A stretch of 64,000 bases of DNA from Seiridium cupressi. Lineage: Eukaryota > Ascomycota > Sordariomycetes > Amphisphaeriales > Sporocadaceae. Shown piece by piece: positions 1 through 11,689 of this stretch (position 1 is its first letter; every line of letters starts with the position of its first letter). Where the stretch lies: the NCBI GenBank assembly GCA_036674765.1, contig JARVKI010000005.1, positions 124,001 through 188,000 on the forward strand, in the 5' to 3' direction. The notes under the pieces were generated by a model. The model saw only the letters and a list, made by a program, of their open reading frames with translations. It did not search any database and was not told where the DNA came from. The position numbers were made by a program, and so were the translations under genes.

Positions 1-1516
1 GAAAATCAAACAACGACATGCTTGCAGGACCTTACTCTCCAGCAAGCAGTGGATGACTTCGTGAGATTTGCCCAAGTCGGACCAGTGCCTTTTGACACGA
101 CCAACTCCAGCAATGCGGACCAAGCAGTGAGCATACCGTGCAACCTTCTGGCTACGACCGTTACTAACCTATAGTTAGCCTTGGGTCTGGGTTGGCGGCT
201 CATATTCAGGTGCTTTAGCCGCTTGGGTTGAGAAGGTAAGGCACTTAACAGCTGTGTGTCGATCCAATTTTAGTGCTAAACCTGTCCGCTATTATAGCTC
301 TCTCCCGGCACTTACTGGGCTTATCATTCCACAAGTGGCCCTGTCGAAGCCATTTATGACTATTGGCAGTATTTCTATCCTATTCAGCAGGTTTGTCTAC
401 CAATCCCAACCTCAACTCCTTAGAACAGGGCTAAACTGTTCAGGGTATGCCCAAGAACTGTAGCATTGACTATGAAGCTATTGTCGATTATGTGGATTCC
501 GTGTTCATCAACGGGACAGAGGACGACAAGTTGGCTTTGAAGGCTCAGTTCAACCTCGAGGATCTCGCGCACGACGATGATGCTGCTGTGGCCATATCGG
601 CCCCAATATGGGCATGGCAGAGTATCCAGTTCTACTCGGGGTATTCTTCCTTTTACCAGATGTGTGATGCTATCGAAGGCGTCATACCAAATAAGACGGG
701 CAACTACAGTGATGGGGGTGTTGGCTTAGACAAGGCATTGCCAAACTTTGCCGCTTGGTATACCACCAACTATCTTCCCGGCTGTAAGTGACCTTAAAAT
801 TCCCTTTCCAAGCTTGGTTATCCCATAAACAAAGGCTTACGCGAAGATGAAGCTTGCGACGGTTATGGGTATGACGACTGGTCTGGTGATGATAATGTTC
901 AATGTTTCGACACGTACAATACGTCGATGGAGGTCTTCCACGACTGGACACCCGACAATGGCTTTGACCGACCGTGGATCTGGATGACTTGCAATGAGCC
1001 TTTATTCTACTGGCAAACGTACGTATACTCGCCGATCGTCTTCTCGGACTCTTTTGTCACTACAATGCATCATCAGCTAACATCGTCTAATGAATTAGTG
1101 GCGCACCGGAGGGCATCCCCACAGTCATGACCCGCCTCGCCACGCCAGAGTACTACCAGCGTCAGTGCGAACTATGGTTCCCTACCGAAGGTCCCAACAC
1201 ATTCGGTAGCAACAGGGGCTTAACTGCAGAGAGCACGAATTCTCGGACGGACGGGTGGTTCAACACTAATACCACGCGCCTGCTCTATGTGAATGGCGAG
1301 TACGACCCCTGGCGCTCCGCATCGGTGGCGTCCGACTTCAGACCCGGTGGCCCTTTCAATGGAACAGAGGACGTCCCGGCCATCCTCATGGAAGGAAGTA
1401 GGCATTGTAATGATCTTCTCCTGTCGAACAACATTCACCCATCTGTGGCGGCTACACAAGATGCTGCAATCAGCCAGTTCAAGGAATGGGTGGGCGAATT
1501 TACGAAAACTGGTTAA
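1..1516 (+). CDS. Serine peptidase family S28 (prolyl carboxypeptidase-like), 5' partial
   Basis: Secreted-type S28 serine exopeptidase that would cleave peptides after proline; the N-terminus lies before the window. Six exon pieces fit in phase: 1-126, 179-235, 298-390, 444-783, 835-1018 and 1099-1516 (at least 405 aa). The nucleophile motif GGSYSG has its catalytic Ser codon at 200-202, followed by a conserved stretch containing SGPVEAIYDYWQYF. The acid is in NGEYDPW (Asp codon 1304-1306) and the His in GSRHCNDL (codon 1403-1405), so the triad is complete. Several N-glycosylation sequons (such as NGT and NKT) suit a secreted enzyme. The introns are 51-80 nt, and the first has a good ACTAAC branch point. 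The visible part has no lesion. Known for the family: fungal members are usually secreted acid proteases. Confidence 0.9.
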
Positions 1517-1579
1517 TCTTCCTACGTATTCGGAGATGACATAGAGGTCTGTCACGTTAATTGATAACATATACTATGC

Positions 1580-2113
1580 CTATAAGTCATTCAACTCGTA
1601 TCCGGACTCTTGCGGTGTCTTTGCATCATCTTTCGTGAAATTGGTCAAGATGTCCTCCGTCAACCCACCGCCGTCAAATGCAGGATCTGGATTTTCTAAC
1701 CTAGTAGATGGATCAGAGAAGCCACAGTACAGCACACCAATGCCCTAGGAGGAAGAATTGAACTGATAGTCCTCTATTGGACATTCGTAGGGGACAGATG
1801 ACTCCGGTGCTAGTAAACCTACATCATTAGCCGGTGCCTCTTCCGATAGAGATCCAGCAGGCAGTGGTTTCAGTGTATGCCCATCCCGGCGAAAGTTTCG
1901 GAAAAGCTCAAGTTGGAGATTATGAAAGCACTCTGTCTCTTTTCGTTTTATGCTTTCAACAATGCTGAGATTCGGCTCTAACTCCCTTGCTAGGATCCTC
2001 TCTAGCATACATGTAGGAGGTAGTTCCCGTAACATGGATTCTTCGTTTTCGGTTAGGTTATCCGCAGGCTCGTGCATTTGATGGCACTGGTCGTGTTCGT
2101 GGACTTTGAGCAA
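1580..2113 (-). pseudogene. Unknown protein, reading frame interrupted by in-frame TAG
   Basis: I do not recognise a family. On the minus strand a frame runs from about 2113 to a TAG at 1745-1747. The same frame then stays open for a further 54 codons to a TAG at 1580-1582, ending in acidic text that includes DPAFDGGGLTEDI. The downstream part reads like natural protein, and no GT..AG intron removes the stop. The 5' end is unresolved: the frame has no ATG near 2113 and closes just upstream, and an upstream exon ending near 2165-2185 is possible. Composition is acidic and Glu/Ser/Pro-rich, with no clear domain. It is either a decayed gene or the C-terminal part of one whose start I cannot place. 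Confidence 0.35.
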
Positions 2114-2540
2114 TTTTTGTGTCAGTATACAGGCGATCTAGCGCAGTTGTCAGGCCGTTACGTACATGTGGATAAATAATACTAAACGCGTGGGGTCGCT
2201 GCAGTGGCTAAACATCATGGATATAAGGTTGGTGTCACGGTCTGGTGCTGGATCCAGCCACGATACCAGCTGTCACGGTTTGATCTGTGCAAAGGCTTTC
2301 CTCTGCTAAAAGCTCAAGTTCATGAAAGATCTAAGGTTGCCCTCCAAGCTTCTTGACTATCCTGGTGGGGTAGCTGCCGCGGCCCCACTTAATCCTACGC
2401 CTTCACAGTGGTCATATGCACGAAAAAGTTTCGCACTGATATCTAGGTACGTTCAGCGGCCAGGAGCATACAATGTAGCACAATGGCGGTGGCGGTGAAG
2501 TGGCGGTGTACTACGCTGAATATGGGAATACTTCGTCTTC
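2114..2540. other. Intergenic stretch
   Basis: No convincing gene. It may contain the missing 5' exon of the minus-strand unknown protein and the promoter of the HET gene on the plus strand; I can define neither. Confidence 0.4.
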
Positions 2541-5085
2541 ATGTTCGACCCCGCTCATTATGTTTCTGTCATCACGACCCTCATAGATTTTAATTGTCAC
2601 TATTTTTATGACTACCCTTTTGATCCCAGGGCAATGCAAGTTCTACTCTTCAGTCTGATTCTGCTCGTGATACCTTATCTTCTTCTGAGATGGGTGTGCC
2701 AGCGCATCTACTTGAGGTTCTTTCACCCTCAGAAAGCTCGTCTTCGGGAGGACAGCAAGGCTGAAGACAGGAAAGAGAGCGCGCATGGTCTTCTCCAGTC
2801 GCGATTTCCTAGGCCAGAGATTTATCGCGATGTAGTAGGAATGGAAGACTGGGGTGAATTGGAGTTTGCGTCTGCCGTCAGTACTCAAGAGTATACCGAA
2901 TCTCAAGCTTGGAAAGAGAGCGCGCATCATCTTAACGTACCCAAGAAGCGATATCCTGGACTAGAGAAACATCTCGATATGGACCAGATACAAGACTGGT
3001 TGCAGTCGGAGCGCGCCCGTGCCATCCGCCTTCTGCAACGCGTTGATAGATTTGGCTTCTGTTCAGCATGTGAGTCGATAGCGTCTAGTGGCATGCTCGG
3101 CAACTCTCACCACAACTTTGACAAGTTAAAAGAAAGCGCGACGGCCATGTGGCGAGATATTCTACAGGAAGTGTATGGAGATTTCTTGCGCCTCAGAGAA
3201 CCAGTCGGACGCTTCGCTTGATCTACGCAACTGGAAATTATGGTTCAAACTGAAAAGCAAAGGCCCCCAGCCCCAGGCTTGGAGCTTTGAGATTTTCAAG
3301 GCCTCCGATCCTCCTCGAGATACAAATAGCTACATCGAATTTGCCAACGGCTCTTTAGGGCAAGATTATCAAGTTCGAAAATTACGTACCAATAGCATAT
3401 CCTGGAAGGAATGGAAAGACTCGAACGTGCCATGTAGCACAACCCCTCTTCGCTATGTCGACCGCGATCCCATGTCTTCCGCATGCATCGCTCGAGCCCG
3501 CAATTGGTTGCATGATTGCGTTGGAAAGCACACAAAATGCAAAAAGGGGCAAGGAGTTTCTTATCCAACGCGGCTTCTTCATATCAAGGGTAACACCGTG
3601 TTTCTCGAGGACATGGATGGCTTCAAGGGGGGGGGGGGGGGGGGGTTCCAGCACTACGCAACACTTTCTTATTGCTGGGGCACGGAGCGACCTCTCGAAA
3701 CAACGCAAGACAACATCAACAGTCATCAGGAAGGTATTCTCATCCTATGTCTCCCGAAGACAATCAGTGATGCGGTGTTGGTCGCTGTGCAACTCAATAT
3801 CGCCTATATCTGGGTCGATGCCCTATGCATCATACAAGATTCACACGAAGATTGGACCGCAGAGTGCTCTAGAATGGCCAATTATTATAGTAACTCACTG
3901 CTGACCATTTCAGCCTTGGATGCTGGATCAGTGCACGAAGGCTTCCTACAAGAGCGGAATCCTGGCGTTATGGCGCCTCTTCATCCTAATGCTGCGGGAA
4001 ACTTATGGATACGGGATCCAATCCCATCGCGGGGGGAAGTTTTCCGTCTCAGTGCTCTGAATAGTCGAGGCTGGGCGCTCCAGGAGAGGTTGTTATCAAG
4101 GCGTGTGTTGCATTACGCAAGATCGGAGATGTTTTGGGAGTGTCTTACGTGCTCGGCTCGTGAGGGATCGATAGAAGAACACTCTGTGATCGAGGACTGG
4201 TCGGATCTCGTGTATTCTGAGGGGGCTGACTTCAAGCGTTGTCTTTGGAACTGCGGGCCAGATCACCGCTCTTTAAAAGACGGTGCGTATACTATGTGGT
4301 ACCGCCTTATTGAATAATATACGCGACGAGACTCAACGAGACCTACGGATCGATTGCCTGCGATTTCCGGTCTGGCATCTCTCATTGAGAGTATAACCGG
4401 CAGTCGATACCGAGATGGTCTCTTTGTGGACGACCTTTTCGGTCTCTGCTGGGTAGACTCGAAAGACGCAAGTCCCGCGGTAGGTGTTGCTCCTACTTGG
4501 TCATGGGCATCATCTACCGGACCAGTTTCTATGGCGTTTGCTGTTGGGGAGCCAAAAATTTCGGACCAAGATGCAAAACTGATCAATACGATTTCCGACA
4601 CCAAATTCGGAGAATTAGTGGTCGAAGCACATTTCGAGACCATCACGGAACGAAGCAAAACCAAAGTCTGGAAAGGGGAGCATGTATTTGATGCGTATGG
4701 AAATTGCTTTGGCAAAGTTATAGGATTGACATGCGATGAAGAAGATGATAGAGAAAACCTTGCTCTGCGAATATGCAGCGGTCAATTCACTTCGAGGAGG
4801 AATTACCAACACAGATCCGGCTGTTGGGAAGGACTCCGTAGTCCTGATGCAAGGGGATTCGATTTTGCGCGTAGAGAGACAGCATCGAAATGCAATCGAG
4901 ACTGGAGTTGCGATTGCGAAGGGGCGGTGACTGAACTGGCTGTTTACTTCATGATCGTTGCAAAGGCACCGTCAAGACACGTTTATAAAGAATCGGTCTC
5001 GGTGTTGCTTTCGGTGCGGAGGCATACGATAACGAGGCCAACAAAATCCCGTTCAATTATTCACAGAAAGCGACCTTTACATTAA
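2541..5085 (+). pseudogene. HET-domain (heterokaryon incompatibility) gene, disrupted
   Basis: The HET domain acts in fungal non-self recognition and cell death. A hydrophobic segment lies near residues 34-50 (FSLILLVIPYLLL core), followed by the usual N-terminal CSAC pair near 3060. The HET core has HYATLSYCWG just after a 19-G tract (3627-3645), then WVDALCIIQD, then GWALQERLLSRRVLHY, and later GVAPTWSWAS. There are two breaks. Between about 3140 and 3220 the frame moves by one base. At 4315-4317 an in-frame TAA interrupts a frame that continues as family-like sequence for more than 200 codons. No splice pair repairs either break. The true 3' end is uncertain because another frame (4736-4930) is also open. 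A 17-bp direct repeat (2770-2786 and 2911-2927) encodes two KESAH blocks. Probably a pseudogene. Confidence 0.7.
3627..3645 (+). repeat. Homopolymer of 19 G inside HET coding region
   Basis: Nineteen consecutive G encode six glycines plus the end of a Lys codon, directly before the conserved LSYCWG block. The present length keeps the frame. Tracts this long slip in replication and sequencing. Confidence 0.9.
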
Positions 5086-6378
5086 TTTAATCTTTCGTTC
5101 GGCTCTTATAAAAGAAATCCAAATAAATCATACGTTGTCTTTCTCTTGAAGCCTGTTGGTTTAATTCATTTAATTCCAACGGTGGCGGGCGACTGTTCTC
5201 GTGCGCTCATATGCCCTAAAACTCCAATACATCAGAAGCCAGGAATAGAACGTCTAGCGTAGCTACAATATAATCAATCCCCAGATACACAAGCACTCAC
5301 CCTGCCGGCGGGTCTGGGTTGCTTGGCCTTCCCAACTGATCGTGTCATTTGAGATAAAATGGCTATATAAGGAAGTCAAGTTGTCTCTCTGCTTTGGACG
5401 TCTTTGCGATAATTTCTTTTTCCACTGATAAACCATACAAACCGCCGGCTACACCTCCACACCAGCCCAATCGCCGACGGCTTCTGCATTGATTAAATCG
5501 TCGCAGACGACGATCTCAGCACAAAGCACTTCAAAATCATCTACCTCTATGTTCTTACGTACCTCTGTTACTTCGGATCCCAATACAAGCATTGTTTCTC
5601 CCACAGCAGCACCGGCGCCGCAAACCCCCAAAATCCCGACTGCCGCTGCAGTTGCCATCGGCGTTGGAGGCGGTGGGGAATCACGCTCGTGAGGTTACGA
5701 GGCACCCGCCTCTTCTAGTTGACCCATCGTCACAAACTGAAGAAATTCGTGTGTCTTCTGGAAAGATATATTAAGTTCTGAGTTCGGAGAATCTTCTTGC
5801 GCTTATTGTTGTCGAAGACGCAGCACCAGCGGCGGTCTTTAGTGGTTCTGCTGACCGCGGATGGCTGATTGCATTGTACACTTTCTGACAGATGGAGGAA
5901 ACCATACGAGACCAGGAAACGAAAGAACTAAGTGTTCTAAACTTGGCAAGTAGAACTGAATTGCATTTATGCTTCATAGCCATTCAACGGTGTTGGGGCT
6001 TCTGTTTATTGACTGATGTGCCATTTCAGGCAGCTTGCTCTCCACTACCGATGCGTATTGATTCACTTGCAAATGGGCAACACAAAATACAGCATGATGA
6101 GGCTTCATTGAGCTATCTGATTCCCCAACGGGAAGTTCCCGGAATTGCCCCCCGCTGATGTGGCTGACGTCACACCCCGCCACAGCCATCAGTATCTTCA
6201 CAACCTTGGACTCAGAATATTTGTTTAGCTGAAAATGCGAGTCTGGTAGCCTGCACTTTAATATCCAAATTCAAATCTCATAAATCTTCCCAGGTATGCA
6301 GAATTCATCCCCGCCTCTCACCCAAACATCTTGTCTGCTTTTCGCATCAAGGTCGGTTCCACAAGCCTCAAGCGAATC
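5086..6378. other. Intergenic, with possible remnant of a membrane-anchored Ser/Thr-rich protein
   Basis: Between about 5460 and 5690 on the plus strand, a Ser/Thr-rich frame leads to PTAAAVAIGVGGG, which resembles the linker before the transmembrane helix of fungal wall-sensor-like proteins. The hydrophobic helix itself is missing. A shifted frame downstream ends in a short Pro/Ser-rich tail. I see no start codon or complete gene and treat it as a weak relic. Nothing else is recognisable, apart from a possible upstream exon of the DUF6536 gene that would end at an acceptor near 6294. Confidence 0.25.
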
Positions 6379-9300
6379 ATGGACCATTTACGTGCCAGCC
6401 ACTCTCTTGGGAAGCATCATCGCTATAGCGGCTGGCGACGTGCTGCCCTTGTCAACAGCGTTATTTTGATCGTCTTGACGGCACTCCTTCTGAGCTGCCT
6501 GATCGCATCAATCACGGAAACAGGCAGCGTGACTATATCGCTGTTTTTCTTCGAAGGAGGATGTGACGGCGGAAGCGCTACGCAGACCAACGTGGCGCTG
6601 CACTTGTTGCTCAACATTGTGTCCACAGCCGTCTTTGCGTCGTCCAATTTTTTCATGCATGTCCTCAACTCGCCATCTAGGGAAGAAGTCGATAGAGCAC
6701 ACGCGACTGGATCGTATCTAGGTATCGGTGTACCATCTATGAGAAATGCATTTCGAGTCGGCAGATTCAAGACGGTCGGTTGGATCTTCCTGCTGCTGTC
6801 GTCAATCCCGATGCACCTGCTGTTCAACAGTATGATCTTTCAAACAGACCAGAGGACCGGGGATTTCTATTTGACCATTGCGAGCGAAACATTCCTCGAG
6901 GGTGACAAATATTATGCCCCCGAGGCTTCACTCGCCCCCGGTGGTTTGCTGTTCGGGGACGATCTTCCAGACGATTTTCACGAGTACCATGGAACACTCG
7001 GTTACGGAGCGCAGCAGAACAAGACTGAGTATGTCAGTAACACGTCTGATACTTGGCGCAACATCAGCGCTGCTGCCGTTGACGGTGGAGGATGGGAAAA
7101 GCTGAGCATCAATGACTGCCTAAACTCATATGTGTTTTGTGATGGACTAAAGGAGTACGTGGACGTCATACTAGTTGTCAACCAGACCGATTCATGGGTT
7201 CGCAATAGTGTCTGGAACACAACAGACTTCTCAACAGACTTTTGGGACCCCCTGGTACCTGCTGAACAGCCCAATTCCCTGTGGTTTTCTGCACAGTGCC
7301 ATGTAAAGTCATAGCAGTTTCCGCATGCGCTGCAGACTTTTCGTTCAATATTCCGTGGTAGCGCATGCTTCTTAGTAGGTTGCTATCAACGATTTCTCTC
7401 AAGATAATTGCCAAGTTTGACGACAAGCAGGGCACCGGATGCGGCAGCGATTGCTTTTCTGCCCTTGGAGCCAAGTCCACCTGGGACATAGACATCTCGG
7501 ACATGACTCCTGAAGACAACGTATGGCCTATACATTTCTTTTCTGACGTGATGGAATACGTCAACCGCAGTCATAGCGACTCGTGGTCTTCGGAAAGCAA
7601 CCACTTCTTCAGCCTCAATCCCGGTTTCGCAGACCTGTCCGTGGACTACTGCCTCGCTCAACCTTCGGAACGAGTTTGCCATGTCGGACTTTCAAATACG
7701 CCTCTGCTTGCGATAACTGTTTGCGTGTTCCTCAAAACAGTAAGTGCTGTGGTGATTACGGTTGTACCTGGTCGTCGAAATCAGCCACCTCTGGTAAATC
7801 TAGGAGATGAAATCGAATCATTTATCCAACGCCCTGAGCAGTGTACTCTAAAATTCTGTACTATAGGACAGAGAGAGGTGCGCCGCGCACGAGATTACCC
7901 ATCCGAAAGGTTGGTTCCCGAACCTCGGCTGTGGCGGTCGGACATTCACCGTCGCTGGGGTGCTGTGCCTAGTAGTGTTTGGGCATCGACCTACTTGCTC
8001 TTCTTCATAAGCATCGGAATCGTGGCGATTTTCTTACCGATATCAATGAGATATCGTGGCATGTAAGTCTCTTCTCCCTAATCACTTCTAAAATCGTGGT
8101 CGCGCATAGTAGTTAGTTCCGGTACCTTCACAGAGAGCGATACAAACTCTTTCGTCACGGTTATACAATTCACATTCATCGGGGGCGTCCTCGCGGCCAA
8201 TAGTCCACAGCTACTGCTTTCATTTTGTTACCTAGCGTAAGCTTGCTCCCCCAGACCTTGTGTATTCTTCGACGTATTTGGCATATATTGTCATTTCGTA
8301 CAGCAAGAACGCTGCCTAAAAGTTTATATATCCACGATTGCGCAATATGTACATATATAGGTGGAAGGTGAATGACGGAATCCGTTTACTGACTCATGGT
8401 CTTCTTAGATACAATAATCTGTTCACGAGACTTCAAATGGCCAAGGAATGGTCAGAATTCAGTCCTGGTTATCGCCCTCTACTCGTTACCGATCCAAAGT
8501 GGGTCCATTTGAATTTCACATGCCGCTTCTGGAAGATGCTGATCAATCGCAGAGGCGAGCAGTATGCTACATACCGATTACAGCTTCCATAAAAATACTC
8601 CATTCCTCTCATCGCCTGTAGTATCTTTCTACATTGGCTGCTATCTAATACCGTATACCTCTTCGTCTCGGAAGGTGGTAAGGTCGACGAGTCCTCTTCA
8701 CCACGCAGGGGCTATCTAGGCTGAAATTACTGCAGGTTACTACGCGTCTACCAACACTGAGTATTCGGATCCGAGCCTCCCCAGCAATACTGCCACACTT
8801 ATGGGTTTCTCGGTAAAAGCTCTATTAGTCATGCTGATAGTCTCATTGGTTCTTGTTTTTATTCCTATCGTCCTGTCATTTATGAAATTACCTTCTGGAA
8901 CAGTCCTTGTGGGGAGTAACTCTTTCGCTATCAGTGTCGCCTGCCACGTCTCGTCTATAGCGGACGCCGCAGATGTCTCCTCTCCTGATATGTCGGGGAT
9001 CCCGCATCATCCGGACGAGGAACTCTATCATCACAGTATTCGCCACTTAAAGACATCTCATATGAGAATGCACAGACGACAGAGCAGTCCGCTCAATTCA
9101 GTCTAGCAGACCCAAAAACTAGATCTAACAGCATCGAAATGCAAAGATTGATAAACAACCAGACGTCCAGCCAAAGTCTGCGGACAAAACACAGCAACAG
9201 CCAGCTTACGCAGGAGGAGCTGTTCGTACACATGTCAAGAAGCAAGCTACGATGGGGCATTGTCAAAATGCCTGCAAGGTTCTATGCTCAGTTCCAGGGC

Positions 9301-9381
9301 CTTGGCCTGTACGAGCATCTCAGCTTTGGAGTCGAGGAAGATGCGGTGGAGCCGCCGGTTCCTGGTAAATATTATGGTTGA
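6379..9381 (+). pseudogene. DUF6536 family multi-pass membrane protein, disrupted
   Basis: Fungal membrane protein of unknown function. The domain starts at HRYSGWRRAAL and contains GIGVPSMRNAFRVGR. Several hydrophobic helices follow, and late family blocks TYRLQLP, GYYASTNTEYSDPSLP and KLRWGIVKMP, ending FGVEEDAVEPPVPGKYYG. Exon pieces that fit: 6379-7302, 7362-8062 (acceptor less certain), 8117-8236, 8409-8498, 8553-8677 and 8736 onward. There are two lesions. An in-frame TAA at 8590-8592 sits inside TYRLQLP/KYSIPL, a block normally uninterrupted. A one-base frame change near 9020-9050 separates the last helix from the C-terminal tail, whose frame reopens through 9381. I used the first in-frame ATG (6379); the frame is open upstream to an acceptor near 6294. 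Probably a pseudogene. Confidence 0.7.
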
Positions 9382-11105
9382 TTAGAACATACACCCTCAG
9401 GCGTTGTGATTAGGTCACGTGCCCGCGAGGCAATTTGCCTTTTCAGCCAGACGAGCAGTAGCAGATAGCTTCAGATCACCACACCTTTTTTCATACTCTT
9501 TTGTGGTTATTGTTTTGTTTCAGAAGTCACAGCTTGCAGCAATAATAATAGGCATATAAACCACGGCTATTAGACAGGATATTGATAATTTTCATTCAAA
9601 CAATTTGTTCTCAAAAGTTCGTTTGGCGTGGTCCGTGGTTCATGCATCTGACAAAGTCACGGCATGGGATTTTAAAATCTTCATCTCCAGTTAGAGTGTG
9701 CAGCATAAATACCACCTTGAGTCCGCTAATGCAGATATGAGATCGGCGAGTCCACTTAACCTTTTCTATGTAAGCCATGTAAGGGATAATAAGCGTACAT
9801 TTAGACGGGAATATATCGGGGCGTCTTTATCTATCCAGTTTATTTCAAAATATAACGACATATACTACTTTTCTTCTTTTATAATAACTGTATGCAATGC
9901 AAATGCGCTGTAAATCTCGCATGTAATAAACATATAGTGGGCATGACTGGCTATATGGCTGGAATCAAGCTAAATGACACTCAATATGGGAATTTCCCAA
10001 AACAATAGACTTAGCTTTGCTATCGTAATTTGTCACTTCTATTTCGTGTTACCTAGCGCTACCTAAACCATTAGTCGGGCTCGGCTAAGCGTATTATCGA
10101 TTAGGTCAAGTACGAATTATTAATACGGTTTACTATTCTATATGCAGAAAAAAGACTAGATGGAGAATTAAAATTACTTTTTCTTTTAGCACAAATAGGT
10201 AGGAACACCCTCCGCTTGTGCTACTATAGTAGCCCCGAAGGAGCTACTTTTATCCAGCCACACCCACTAGCCACTTTATAGCGCATTAATCATTGCTAAA
10301 TTCTTTCCAGATCTTATCGGGCAACGGATTTGGGCTGCTTGATGGTACCAAATCATGGCGAAGGGGCTGGGAAGTTCCCGGACAGATAACCAAAAGCACC
10401 TATATCCCCATACATTCCCGTGAGTTCCCCCGGGATACCTAAGTGGAATCCCTTATTAGCCACTGGAGTCGTCAAATTCACTTGGGAACGAATACAAACC
10501 AGAAATTACCATTTGATAAGCTAAACTTAGAACTCCCAGGATTATAAACCATTTGCTTGAAAGAAAATCCTCATTCCTGACTGTCGCACTTTCCTATTCC
10601 GTGCCATATTATTTAGTCATACGTTGCCTAAAGACGGTTGCATTCCACAATACGAAGCTTGTTCAGGGGTTTAGCAAAGAGCATTATCCAGCTCCCACGG
10701 TTATATATTAATAGCTATATTTAAACCTTAGTTCTTCCTGTCATTGCCTGATTTCAGGCCCAGGTCTGTCAGGTGTTTATTGGAACACATAGAGTCTATT
10801 ATCCCTGGCTTTTGACTCTGCTTGTGGCACACCTTAGTATACTTGAGGTCCTGGGTATTGAGTGATTTTTCAAATGTCTTGTATTTCCTCGAACGGACGA
10901 AAGGGTGACATCTGATTTGATGGTGTCTTTGGCATTGGAGTAACTACATATGTTGCCAGAGCACAATAAACTACTTTGGCTGATGACCAAAAACGGCAGT
11001 TCACATAGCGACGACCTCATGCTCGCAGTCGAAAAGTGGTGTAAAGCTGATTTAGATTTAAGCGACCTCATGAGGCTTTGTGGAACCCTCGCACAAAGTC
11101 GCCCC

Positions 11106-11113
11106 TGAGCAAA
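11106..11113 (-). promoter_or_regulatory. Mac1-like copper response element
   Basis: TGAGCAAA is the reverse complement of TTTGCTCA, an exact match to the yeast Mac1 consensus TTTGC(T/G)CA. It lies about 1 kb upstream of the Ctr start. By chance about two such 8-mers are expected in 64 kb, and another copy occurs at 22379 away from copper genes. Confidence 0.3.
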
Positions 11114-11325
11114 TACGTCCTCAATTGGGATCCTTAAATCTCAATAAAACTTATTGAGCAGTTCACACTACCACTAATGGATTTTCCTCATGTGGCAGGG
11201 AACGCAATAATTTAGCACGTCACCACGATCAATTCGCAGCAAAAAAGCCTTTTCGTATAAGACTAGAGCAGAGCAGAGGAGCGTCACCCAAGCCTCTCTC
11301 TTCTTTTTTGGCCACGCCAGAGAAC

Positions 11326-11336
11326 TTGCTCAAACT
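11326..11336 (+). promoter_or_regulatory. TTGCTCAAACT element, first copy
   Basis: This 11-mer is repeated exactly at 11679-11689, where it forms part of a full Mac1-like site. Both copies lie upstream of the copper transporter, which suggests a shared binding site. Confidence 0.3.
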
Positions 11337-11677
11337 GACTGCGAGCAGCAAGGATGATAGATGCGATGAGACCGGCCAAGCAAAAGGAACCCGAACAAAT
11401 CATTTAAAGAGTGGGCCAGATTTTCCCAGCCTGGTAGAATGGCTCAAGTAATGTAGCCAGCAAACGCATGATCTAAAAATAATGTCCTGAACAAGTGACA
11501 CGAGCCGCCAGTCCCAGCGTTGTGGATTGCACCACGTGTCCCGGAAACCGACCAAAGAAAATGCTTTGGGTCGGTTTGCTACAATGTATGGCTCAGCGTC
11601 ACGGCGCCTGCAGGGTTCCCAGCTGAGTACCAAATCACACCCTTTGGGGAGGAACGGTCATAGCCGAAGGGGATTTA

Positions 11678-11689
11678 TTTGCTCAAACT
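11678..11689 (+). promoter_or_regulatory. Mac1-like copper response element plus repeated 11-mer
   Basis: TTTGCTCA at 11678-11685 matches the Mac1 consensus exactly, about 415 bp before the Ctr ATG. It is the most plausible site for the copper-fist regulator encoded 2 kb downstream. The binding assignment is inference. Confidence 0.4.

Noticed and set aside
4315..4317. Repeat-induced point mutation as the cause of the in-frame stops
   Set aside because: The HET and DUF6536 stops look like transversions from the expected codons rather than C-to-T changes, and the genes are not AT-skewed.
8590..8592. Stop codon recoding or an alternative genetic code
   Set aside because: Intact genes in the window use TAA, TAG and TGA as normal terminators, and both TAA and TAG interrupt the broken genes.
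10799..11071. 90-codon minus-strand frame in the AT-rich block
   Set aside because: Composition is not protein-like and neither strand gives a recognisable family.
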